A DNA stretch of 23,524 nt, taken from NCBI GenBank assembly GCA_041687115.1, contig JAWLCP010000040.1, positions 1 to 23,524 of the forward strand, in the 5' to 3' direction. Of this stretch, positions 15,973 through 22,939 are shown in pieces (position 1 is the stretch's first letter; every line of letters starts with the position of its first letter). The notes below the pieces were generated by a model. The model worked only from the letters and a program-made list of their open reading frames with translations, ran no database searches and was not told the origin of the DNA. The DNA is from SKLM01 sp041687115. Its GTDB lineage: Bacteria > Chloroflexota > Anaerolineae > B4-G1. Made by a program: the position numbers and the translations under genes.

Positions 15973-18510
15973 TCACTCCTCCACCAGGCTGTCCACTTCT
16001 CGCCGCAGCTCATCCGCGCTCACAGGCCCGATGTGCACGTACCTCACCCGGCCCTCCGGCCCCACCACGAACGTCTCCGGCACCCCCGTGATCCCATACG
16101 CCGCTGGCGCGGCCCCGTCCACTCCGTTCGGATACGTGATCCCAAACTCGGCCACCATCTGTCGGACCTCGGCCTCCAGCTCCGGGAAGCTGATCCCCAC
16201 CAGGGTCATCCCTCTCCCCTCGTACTCCTCCCACACAGTTTGCAGATTGGGAAGTTCTTCCTCGCACGGCTGGCATTGCGGGGACCAGAAGTTGATCACC
16301 GTAACCTCGCCCTCCAGGTCGGCCAGGCTCAGCGTCGAGCCATTCAGCAGAACCATCGTGAAGTCCGGTGCCCGGTCGGCCACCCTAGGCCTCGTCCCCT
16401 GGCTCGCTCCCAGACCCTGCACGGCCTCCCCCACCCGCGCCACCGATGCAGCTGTCCCCTCAGGCGGTCCCCACATCGCCCACGCCGCAACTGCCAGCAG
16501 CACCAGGCCTGCCACCAGCCCGGTCGTGCTCCACAGCCGCCGACGTCGCCTTGCAGACCTCGTGACCTCCATCCTTCTCGGCTCCGGCCAGGCCGCCACA
16601 GCTCCCCCGGCCATCAGCACGAGTCCTCCCAGCCACAGGAAGGACGCCAGCGGATTGATGAACACCTTGAGCGTGGCCTGCGCCCCGCCTTCGGCCCAGC
16701 CCGCCAGCACCAGGTAGAGATCCTCGCGCATCCCGGACCACACTGCCGGCGCTGCCACCGTCTGCTGGAAGTTGCGGTAGTCGTCCAGCCTGGGTCCCAC
16801 ACGGGCGACCTCCCGCCCTCCTCTATACACAGCCACTCGAGCCGCTGTCGCCAGACGGTCGCTCTGCACCTCCCGCTCCAGCTCCTCGAACATCAACGTG
16901 TAACCCTGCACCTCCACCGACTCACCCCGGCTCAACACCGCCTCGGTCTCAAACGCGTAGAACCGCGTGCCGATCACCCCGATTGCCAACAGAATCACGC
17001 CCACGTGCACCAGATAGCCGCCGTAACGCCGTTGGTTATGCCCAAACAGCCACCACGCAGCCTTCAGTACCCCCTCTCCACGCCGATTTCGGGCTTTCAC
17101 GCCCTGAACCATCTCCCCCACGGCGGTCCCACCCGCCAGCCCCACGATGGCGAAGCCAACCACGGAAAACGAGCGCGTGAACCCCATCGCGGCCCCGCCA
17201 AGCGCCACCGTCACGCCCCCCACCAGCGTCGCCACTCCTCGTCTGCGCAGCCTGCGCACCGCGCCCGCTGCCCGTCCCAGCAGCGGGCAGACTCCCATCA
17301 CCAGCACCAGCGCCGCCAGCTGGGGGCCTGTTACACGATCGAACCAGTCGGGCCCCGCCTCAAACCGCTGATTCCCGAACGCTTCCGTCAGCGTCGGCAG
17401 CAGGCTCCCCACCAGGACCGAGCCCGTGAGGGTGAGGAACAGCATCAGCGTCACCGTGAACATCCCCTCGCGCGACAGCAGCTCGTCCGACGAAGCTCCC
17501 CCGTCAAGCTCGACCCGGCGATTGACGAACAGGACCACCGAGCCAAATATCGCCACCCCCATCGCGCCCAGGAAGTAGGGTCCCAGGTTCGACCGCGCGA
17601 ACGCGTGCACCGACTGGATCAGCCCGCTCCTCGTCGTGAACGTCCCAAACAGCACCAGCGTGAACGAAACCAGGGCTAGGCTCACGTTCCACCACCGGAA
17701 GCCGCGCCCCTCGTCCTGCATCACTAGGGAGTGAAGCAACGCCGTCGCCGTGAGCCAGGGCATCAACCCCGCGTTCTCCACCGGATCCCAGCCCCAATAC
17801 CCTCCCCATCCCAGCACGTCGTACGCCCACCGCATCCCCAGCAGCAGCCCCACACCCAGGAAAAGCCACGCCACCAGCGTCCATCGCCGGGCAGCCCGCG
17901 GCCATTCCTCGATGCATCCCGTCACCACCCCGGCCAGCGCCAGGGCAAACGGTACCGCCAGCCCCACGTACCCCACATACATGGCCGGTGGATGGAAGAT
18001 CATCCCCGGATGGCGCAGCAGCGGGTTCAACCCCTGCCCATCAGCCGGCACGCTCTCCAGGAGCGAGAACGGATTGGACAGGAACAGCGTCACCGCCACG
18101 AAGAAGGCGGCGATCAGACTCAGAAACACCGTTGCCCACGGCACCAGCGGTCGCTCCTCCTTCGACCCAGTGCCCGCCACCAGTGCCCCAAATACCGCCT
18201 GGAGGAAGGCCCACAGCAGCAGCGACCCATCTTGCCCTCCCCACACCGCCGACGCCTTCAGCAGCACCGGGAGGTCCCGGCTCGAATGGCGGGCGACGTA
18301 ACCGATGCCGAACTGATCATCCAGAAAACCGACCAGCAGGCACACCACCGAGAGGCCCAGCAGCCACGCCGCAGCCACGACCGCGTTACGGCCGCTCTCC
18401 CACCACCGCCTGTCTCCACTGTGAATCGACCAGAACACCGCCCCGCTCGCGTAGACGACCGCGATCAGGGCCACACCGGTCAGAATCGAGCCAACCTGTG
18501 CCACCATCAC
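15973..18510 (-). CDS. ccmF: CcmF haem lyase fused to a ResA/CcmG-type thioredoxin
   Basis: CcmF attaches haem to reduced CxxCH motifs of apocytochrome c outside the membrane; ResA/CcmG thioredoxins keep those cysteines reduced. Residues 1-645 form a full CcmF: multiple membrane helices, NPLLRHPGMIFHPP with His167/His173, the WWD motif WGGYWGWDPVENAG from Trp235, His302 in SVHAF, and GHNQRRYGGYLVHVG around 490-504. A last CcmF helix (about 622-641), an arginine-rich cytoplasmic loop (RSARRRRRLW) and a second helix (661-680) then lead to a thioredoxin domain (about 708-845) with CQPC at 746-749 and cis-Pro811 in TGVPETF. The frame is continuous, so this is a genuine fusion in this sequence. 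Start GTG 18510 or ATG 18507, both overlapping the ccmE stop. Confidence 0.94.
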   Translation of the reverse strand: MMVAQVGSILTGVALIAVVYASGAVFWSIHSGDRRWWESGRNAVVAAAWLLGLSVVCLLVGFLDDQFGIGYVARHSSRDLPVLLKASAVWGGQDGSLLLWAFLQAVFGALVAGTGSKEERPLVPWATVFLSLIAAFFVAVTLFLSNPFSLLESVPADGQGLNPLLRHPGMIFHPPAMYVGYVGLAVPFALALAGVVTGCIEEWPRAARRWTLVAWLFLGVGLLLGMRWAYDVLGWGGYWGWDPVENAGLMPWLTATALLHSLVMQDEGRGFRWWNVSLALVSFTLVLFGTFTTRSGLIQSVHAFARSNLGPYFLGAMGVAIFGSVVLFVNRRVELDGGASSDELLSREGMFTVTLMLFLTLTGSVLVGSLLPTLTEAFGNQRFEAGPDWFDRVTGPQLAALVLVMGVCPLLGRAAGAVRRLRRRGVATLVGGVTVALGGAAMGFTRSFSVVGFAIVGLAGGTAVGEMVQGVKARNRRGEGVLKAAWWLFGHNQRRYGGYLVHVGVILLAIGVIGTRFYAFETEAVLSRGESVEVQGYTLMFEELEREVQSDRLATAARVAVYRGGREVARVGPRLDDYRNFQQTVAAPAVWSGMREDLYLVLAGWAEGGAQATLKVFINPLASFLWLGGLVLMAGGAVAAWPEPRRMEVTRSARRRRRLWSTTGLVAGLVLLAVAAWAMWGPPEGTAASVARVGEAVQGLGASQGTRPRVADRAPDFTMVLLNGSTLSLADLEGEVTVINFWSPQCQPCEEELPNLQTVWEEYEGRGMTLVGISFPELEAEVRQMVAEFGITYPNGVDGAAPAAYGITGVPETFVVGPEGRVRYVHIGPVSADELRREVDSLVEE
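15976..15982 (-). promoter_or_regulatory. Ribosome binding site overlapping the end of the ccmF fusion gene
   Basis: On the minus strand this reads GGAGGAG, just inside the last codons of the ccmF fusion gene and 7 nt before GTG 15968. It decides the start of the zinc-ribbon gene, which then begins 4 nt after the upstream stop. Confidence 0.6.
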
Positions 18511-18992
18511 GGCTGGCTGCCCTGCCCCGGGACGCCTTCCTCATACCGTGTGGGACACTTGAGCAGGACCTCGTCGGCGTAGAAACGCCCATCTGGCATC
18601 AACTGACCGCGGATGATCGCCTGAGACTCGTGCTGCAGCAAGTCCGGCTTCACGTCCTCGTACACCACCTCCATACGAGGTGCGTCGGGATCGTTGACCG
18701 CGTCTGCCAGCACCTTCGCCAATCCCCCCGCCCGCTCGACTTCCTTCGGATCGCCCGGAACCTGGGCGATCGTGAAGCGCACCTCCGGCCGAGAGGAGTC
18801 ATAGGCGATCGTGTCCCCCAGCACCGCCCCGGAGATTGTGATCCGCCGTCCCTCAGCCCCGGTCCCCATCGCGCGCAGCTCCTCAATCGTCACAAAGTAA
18901 TGAGCTGTCTCCCCCGTGCTCGTCACGACCAGGTACACCACCGCGGCCACGATCAGCAGCCCCGCAACAATGAACTTCGGTTTCCCTACCAT
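18507..18992 (-). CDS. ccmE: Haem chaperone CcmE, CxxxY variant
   Basis: CcmE carries haem from CcmC to CcmF outside the membrane. The 161-residue protein has an N-terminal anchor (about 7-25) and an OB-fold domain with GRRITISGAVL near 48-58 and VKPDLLQHESQAIIRGQL near 114-131, corresponding to the V-x-PDLF-x-EGQ-x-V-x2-G motif of the family. The haem-attachment motif reads C-P-T-R-Y at 146-150, so Cys replaces the usual His of HxxxY. This CxxxY form is known from Desulfovibrio and some archaea. A stretch of extra residues (about 80-106) sits between the OB strands. ATG 18992 has GGAGGA (19001-19006) 8 nt upstream. It is the first gene of the operon. Confidence 0.92.
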   Translation of the reverse strand: MVGKPKFIVAGLLIVAAVVYLVVTSTGETAHYFVTIEELRAMGTGAEGRRITISGAVLGDTIAYDSSRPEVRFTIAQVPGDPKEVERAGGLAKVLADAVNDPDAPRMEVVYEDVKPDLLQHESQAIIRGQLMPDGRFYADEVLLKCPTRYEEGVPGQGSQP

Positions 18993-19181
18993 CCGTCCCT
19001 TCCTCCACCCGGCCCCGCCACCACATCCAACGCGTGATCCAGCACCATCCGCCCCCCCCGCCGCCTCCTCCGGCCTATCCCGTCCCTCGACGATCCGAGG
19101 AACCTACCACGACTGAACATCACTGTCAACGCCCACTTCTTCTACCAATCGTGAAGCTCTCGCCCCTCTCCCGGCCGACTA
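18993..19181 (-). other. Intergenic leader of the ccm operon with G-rich tract
   Basis: This 189-nt stretch separates the glycosidase stop from ccmE. It holds the candidate promoter at 19101-19129 and, inside the predicted leader, a G-rich run on the minus strand at 19049-19071 that includes eight consecutive G (19052-19059). I see no small gene and no hairpin terminator for the upstream gene. Confidence 0.5.
19101..19129 (-). promoter_or_regulatory. Candidate promoter of the ccm operon
   Basis: On the minus strand a perfect TTGACA (19124-19129) is followed after 17 nt by TAGGTT (19101-19106), a poor -10 box with 3 of 6 matches. Transcription would begin near 19094, giving a leader of about 100 nt before ccmE. 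The weak -10 suggests low basal activity or a need for an activator. Confidence 0.4.
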
Positions 19182-21062
19182 TCAACCGTTCCGCGCCATG
19201 ATGGGGAAGAATCCACTCGTCCGATGCGGAGGCAGCCCCACTTCTTCGTGCCGGATCGTCAGGGTCTCTTCTCCAAGTCCCACCCACACCGGCAGATGCC
19301 GCGGTAACCATCCCGGCGGCAGCGATGGCCACCCTTTCGGCGCGATCACCACCCTGTACCCTCCTACCCTCACGTCGCCGGCAAACGTCCACGACGCGCC
19401 AACTCCCGTCGCGATGTCCCGACCCTTCATGTCTACCAGCCGGAACGAGACGTTGGTCAAGAATTCTTCACCCTCCCCGCGCTCTCCATCCCCGTCTGCG
19501 TCCCCGTAGACACCGCCGACCTCCACATGCACCGTCCGCACCTCCGGTACCCCACCATCCGCCTCCACAATCACGTACGGATCGCCGCCGATGTAGTAGT
19601 CAGCCGTCCCCTCCAGGTTGGCCGTGGCTCCGGGCAGGCTCAATCTGTACACGCCGTCCTTCGGCTCGATCAGCTGCTCGCCGCCGCGGGGATCGACCAG
19701 CCTCGCCATGGGCTCGATCGCTGGATACTCGAACGTCATGCCGTTCGGGGTGGTGTTCCACACCACGCTCACCTTTCCCCACGGCGTCCCCCACAGCGTC
19801 ACCCGCCGTGCGCCACTGCTGTACGACCAGCTCGTCACCTCGCTCGGAGATACCAGGTACGTCGTCGCCACCTTGTACGCCGCATAAGCCGGGCGCAGAG
19901 AGCGGTTGTTCCGGATCAGACCAAAATACTCGGCAGAGAGGTCAGGCATGTCGGCGTCGTGCGTGCGAAAGAAGAGGTATCGCTCCACACCCGCGGCCCA
20001 TGCGTTCGCGTACGACTGAATCACGTACGCGGCGGCCTCCTCCGGTGTGGCCGCGTAGTCGTACTTCGGTTTGTAGATCGGAACTCCCGAATCGCCCCAC
20101 AGGGGCACCCCGGTCTCCGTGAGCCAGATCGGATGGTCCGACACCCGCGCCTTCATCTCGCTCCGAATCTCGTTCACCACATCGTACGTGTTCGCGGAGC
20201 GGCTGTACAGATGCACCGACATCACGTCGAAGAAATAGTTGTTCGCCGCCCCTTGTGGATCGTCCTTCAGCGCGTTCAACACCCACTTGTAGTAGTTCGG
20301 CTTCGCCCAATAGTGCAGACCTCCGAAGAGGACCTGGCAGTCACTGCACGCCGCTTTCGTCGCCTGATACCCCACCTTCAGGAGCCGCGCGTAGTCGCTG
20401 GAGGTGCCCGTCCAGAAGTACTCCCACTCTGGCTCGTTCCACATCTCCCAGTGCTTCACCCGGTCGCTGTACTGCTCCACGAGCCTGTATACGAAACGCC
20501 CCCAGGTGTTCGCCGGGTCACCGTCCTCGCTGGTCCAATCGTCCCATGGCTGGTAAAGCCCTTTCGGCGGCGACGATGCCGCACGCGCCGTGCTCATCGG
20601 CCCCAACGAATCGACGGCTCCCGGCGCCGGCGCGTACCACCCCGGCGGTCGCCCCCCCGTCTCTGGGACCGACAGAGTGCTCGCACCACTCGTCGCGGCC
20701 CAATCGGGGGTCCACAACAGGATGCCCACCAGGCTGAAACCGGCCGCCTTCAGGTCGCCCACCACCGCGTCGTACGCCTTGACCGTCTCGCCGCTCCACT
20801 TCCCTTCCTTCGGCTCGAACCTCGGCCACACGAAATCAAAGCGATCCCACCGCGATCCAGCCTCGTAGGCCAGCGGCATGTAGGGCCGCTCCGAGCCTCC
20901 GTCGGTGTAGTAGGAGTAACACGTCCCGGCGCGGCGATCCAACCCTGTCACCGTCCCCTCAGGTCCCACCTCGCCCAGGCCAGCAGCGGTCGAATCCGGG
21001 GCGACGCCGACCACCGTCAGCAAGAGAAGAACCGCTAGAATGACTGACACCGTGTGCTTCAT
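19182..21062 (-). CDS. Secreted clan GH-A glycoside hydrolase (GH39-like)
   Basis: A 626-residue exported enzyme. The N-terminus is a signal peptide (MKHTVSV then a Leu/Val core, cleavage near 27). The (beta/alpha)8 catalytic region spans about 60-400: acid/base Glu210 in the motif WNEP (208-211) and nucleophile Glu316 in WLTETG (313-318), the pair expected of retaining clan GH-A enzymes such as GH39 beta-xylosidases; substrate cannot be read from sequence. A beta-rich region (about 405-500) follows, then a domain with an Asp-rich loop DADGDGERGEGE (521-532) resembling calcium-binding SdrD-B-like repeats. The protein ends FFPIMARNG, similar to the hydrophobic (Y/F)-(L/F)-P-(L/I) tails I know from Chloroflexota extracellular proteins. 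ATG 21062 follows AAGGAG (21069-21074). It is monocistronic and divergent from the DUF2085 gene. Confidence 0.82.
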   Translation of the reverse strand: MKHTVSVILAVLLLLTVVGVAPDSTAAGLGEVGPEGTVTGLDRRAGTCYSYYTDGGSERPYMPLAYEAGSRWDRFDFVWPRFEPKEGKWSGETVKAYDAVVGDLKAAGFSLVGILLWTPDWAATSGASTLSVPETGGRPPGWYAPAPGAVDSLGPMSTARAASSPPKGLYQPWDDWTSEDGDPANTWGRFVYRLVEQYSDRVKHWEMWNEPEWEYFWTGTSSDYARLLKVGYQATKAACSDCQVLFGGLHYWAKPNYYKWVLNALKDDPQGAANNYFFDVMSVHLYSRSANTYDVVNEIRSEMKARVSDHPIWLTETGVPLWGDSGVPIYKPKYDYAATPEEAAAYVIQSYANAWAAGVERYLFFRTHDADMPDLSAEYFGLIRNNRSLRPAYAAYKVATTYLVSPSEVTSWSYSSGARRVTLWGTPWGKVSVVWNTTPNGMTFEYPAIEPMARLVDPRGGEQLIEPKDGVYRLSLPGATANLEGTADYYIGGDPYVIVEADGGVPEVRTVHVEVGGVYGDADGDGERGEGEEFLTNVSFRLVDMKGRDIATGVGASWTFAGDVRVGGYRVVIAPKGWPSLPPGWLPRHLPVWVGLGEETLTIRHEEVGLPPHRTSGFFPIMARNG

Positions 21063-21105
21063 CGCCAGCTCCTTCGTTCATCGACCACGCCGTGGCACCA
21101 TCCCA

Positions 21106-21133
21106 ATTCTCTCATGAATCACTCAGAAATCAA
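21106..21133 (-). promoter_or_regulatory. Weak candidate promoter of the glycosidase gene
   Basis: On the minus strand TTGATT (21128-21133) and GAGAAT (21106-21111) are separated by 16 nt, placing transcription start about 37 nt before ATG 21062. Both boxes match consensus at 4 of 6 positions. It lies in an A/T-richer patch of the divergent intergenic region. Confidence 0.3.
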
Positions 21134-21212
21134 ATCCCTCATGCCACCCACCGCAACGCCGTGGCGCCCTCCGTCGACCCGATCTCCCTCCTGGCAGTCC
21201 CTTCGGTCTTTG

Positions 21213-21240
21213 TTGACACCGTGCGGCGATGCACTACAAT
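21213..21240 (+). promoter_or_regulatory. Sigma70-type promoter of the DUF2085 gene
   Basis: Perfect TTGACA (21213-21218) and TACAAT (21235-21240, 5 of 6) are separated by 16 nt. Transcription would begin near 21247, about 22 nt before ATG 21269, which excludes the longer upstream in-frame starts for that gene. Confidence 0.75.
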
Positions 21241-21268
21241 GCAGCTGACGAGGCGGTGGGAAATTACT

Positions 21269-22135
21269 ATGCGAAATAACTCTCTCATGCCGGATCGTAC
21301 CCCGTCTCACCAAACCGGGGCACCCGCGCGCGCGGGCGGGCGGCTCTCCGCTCTCCCCTGGCTCGCCCCGCTTCTCCTGTCCGTCACCCTCGCCACCTTC
21401 CTCATCGCTACACCGCCCGGCCTCCTCACCAAGGCCGACATGGTCGGCTACGCCGTCTGCCACCAGATCGAGTCCCACTCTTTCACCCTCGCCGGCCGCC
21501 AGCTGCCCCTCTGCGCCCGCTGTACCGGAACCTTCTTCGGCGCCCTGCTCGGTCTGTTCGGCCAGGCCGTTGTGCTCCGCCGTCGACGCGCCGCCGACTT
21601 CCCGCCCCCGCCCCTCCTCGTCGTCCTCATCTCCTTCACCCTCATCTGGATCGCCGATGGCGCCAACTCCTATCTCGCCCTCGTCGGGGGCCCGCACCTC
21701 TACCAGCCCGCCAACACCCTCAGGCTGACGACCGGCGTCCTCAACGGCACCACCATGAGCGCCCTCGTCTACCCCCTGCTCAACGTCAGTCTCTGGCGCT
21801 CCCCCGTTCCCCGGCCCGCGCTTCGCACCGGTCGCGATCTCGCCCTCCTCCTCTCCATGGAAGCCCTCCTCGTCCTCCTGGTCCTCTCTGGCTGGGACCC
21901 CCTCCTCTACCCTGTCGCCCTCCTCAGCGCCGCTGGCGTCCTCGCCTTGCTCACCGCCGTCAACACCGTCATCGCTGTCGTCCTCCTCCGGCGCGAGAAC
22001 TCGGTCGACCACCGGCGCCAGGCCCTCCCGCTCCTGACCGTGGGCCTCGCGCTGAGCCTCATCCAGGTCGGAGCCATCGATTTGCTCCGCTACGCCCTTA
22101 CCGGGACCCTTCACGGGATCTCCACCTTCCGGTAG
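21269..22135 (+). CDS. DUF2085 family membrane protein
   Basis: A 288-residue multi-pass membrane protein. After a polar N-terminus (about 1-28) there are roughly seven hydrophobic segments. The DUF2085 signature is clear: CHQ at 64-66 in YAVCHQIESHSF, followed by PLCARCTGTFFGALLG with the CxxC pair Cys82/Cys85. The conserved Cys/His cluster at the membrane face suggests metal or redox chemistry, but no function is established that I know of. The frame is open much further upstream, but the promoter at 21213-21240 makes ATG 21269 the first usable start. Its ribosome binding site (GGTGGG) is weak. The coding strand is strikingly C-rich. Confidence 0.85.
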   Translation: MRNNSLMPDRTPSHQTGAPARAGGRLSALPWLAPLLLSVTLATFLIATPPGLLTKADMVGYAVCHQIESHSFTLAGRQLPLCARCTGTFFGALLGLFGQAVVLRRRRAADFPPPPLLVVLISFTLIWIADGANSYLALVGGPHLYQPANTLRLTTGVLNGTTMSALVYPLLNVSLWRSPVPRPALRTGRDLALLLSMEALLVLLVLSGWDPLLYPVALLSAAGVLALLTAVNTVIAVVLLRRENSVDHRRQALPLLTVGLALSLIQVGAIDLLRYALTGTLHGISTFR

Positions 22136-22136
22136 G

Positions 22137-22164
22137 TTGCGTCCCCGCCCGCGGGGGATATAAT
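22137..22164 (+). promoter_or_regulatory. Candidate promoter of the DUF4013 gene with inverted repeat in the spacer
   Basis: TTGCGT (22137-22142) and a perfect TATAAT (22159-22164) are separated by 16 nt, beginning 1 nt after the stop of the DUF2085 gene. Transcription would begin near 22171, about 36 nt before ATG 22207. The spacer contains CCCCGC-CC-GCGGGG (22143-22156), a 6-bp inverted repeat that could be an operator. Confidence 0.55.
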
Positions 22165-22206
22165 GGACCGGGCATAGTCGCCGGCACACCCAACCAAGGA
22201 GGCGCA

Positions 22207-22932
22207 ATGAACGTCAACAAAGCGCTCACGTTCGTCTTCGAGGACGATCAGTGGGTAGGCAAGATCCTCTTAGGCACAGTCATCTCGCTCATCCCCCTCT
22301 TCGGCGGCGCTGCCGTCACGGGATACACCATCGCTGTCGTGCGCACCGTCAGAGAGGGACGATCCCATCGGCTCCCCACCTGGGACAGGCTCGGGGACTA
22401 TTTCGTGGACGGACTTCTCTACTGGGTCGCCCTCCTGATCTATTCCATTCCACTCCTCATCCTCGTCTGTCCCATCGCCCTTGTCTGGGTCCTACCTGCC
22501 GCCTCCAACGACCGTCAGGGACTCACCACCGCCCTGACCACCGTGGCCGCTGTCGTCAGCGCTGGCCTCGGTTGCCTGGCCCTGCTCTACGCTCTCCTCC
22601 TCTGGGCCGTGACCCCGGTCCTCCAGATTCGGTACGCCGAGGCTGGCAACCTGGGTGCCTGCCTCCGCTTCGCCGAGGTCTTCCGCTTCCTCTTCGCCAA
22701 CATCGGTCCCATCATCATCGCTCAGATCCTTGTCTGGGCAGCGGGACTCGTCGCCACCACCGTCCTTGGCCTCGTGATGGGCGCCTTCGGGCTCGTTCCC
22801 ATCTGTGGGTGGGTGGTGGCCAGCCTCCTCGGGCTTGTCTTCCTCCCCCTGGGCGTCTGGCTCATGCTCTTCGGTGCCCACTTGTACGGCGATATCGCGC
22901 ACGCAGCCGCCGCCAGCACGGCGATGGTCTAG
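22207..22932 (+). CDS. DUF4013 family membrane protein
   Basis: A 241-residue integral membrane protein with about six hydrophobic segments. It starts MNVNKALTFVFEDDQWVGKILLG, with GYTIAVVRTVREG and LPTWDRLGDYFVDGL around 38-72, the pattern I associate with DUF4013 (a tail with G-Y, then LP-x-W, before the second membrane block). Function unknown. The start is well fixed by AAGGAGG (22196-22202), 4 nt before ATG 22207. The next gene begins 7 nt after its stop, so the two are one transcript. Confidence 0.8.
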   Translation: MNVNKALTFVFEDDQWVGKILLGTVISLIPLFGGAAVTGYTIAVVRTVREGRSHRLPTWDRLGDYFVDGLLYWVALLIYSIPLLILVCPIALVWVLPAASNDRQGLTTALTTVAAVVSAGLGCLALLYALLLWAVTPVLQIRYAEAGNLGACLRFAEVFRFLFANIGPIIIAQILVWAAGLVATTVLGLVMGAFGLVPICGWVVASLLGLVFLPLGVWLMLFGAHLYGDIAHAAAASTAMV

Positions 22933-22939
22933 CTCCCCG

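Noticed and set aside
16560..16580. Possible separate resA start (ATG at 16572) inside the ccmF fusion
   Set aside because: The reading frame is continuous with no stop, and the GAAGG directly abuts the ATG, leaving no usable spacing.
16033..17679. Very long plus-strand open frame (548 codons) antisense to the ccmF fusion
   Set aside because: Composition is dominated by His, Arg, Pro and Gln, typical of the shadow of a GC-rich gene; ccmF on the other strand has full family motifs.
19527..21038. 503-codon plus-strand open frame antisense to the glycosidase
   Set aside because: Arg/His/Pro-rich shadow translation without any recognisable domain; the opposite strand encodes a clear enzyme.
21323..21336. 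14-bp perfect palindrome CCCGCGCGCGCGGG
   Set aside because: It lies within the coding N-terminus of the DUF2085 protein; alternating CG might favour Z-DNA, but chance in GC-rich sequence is sufficient.
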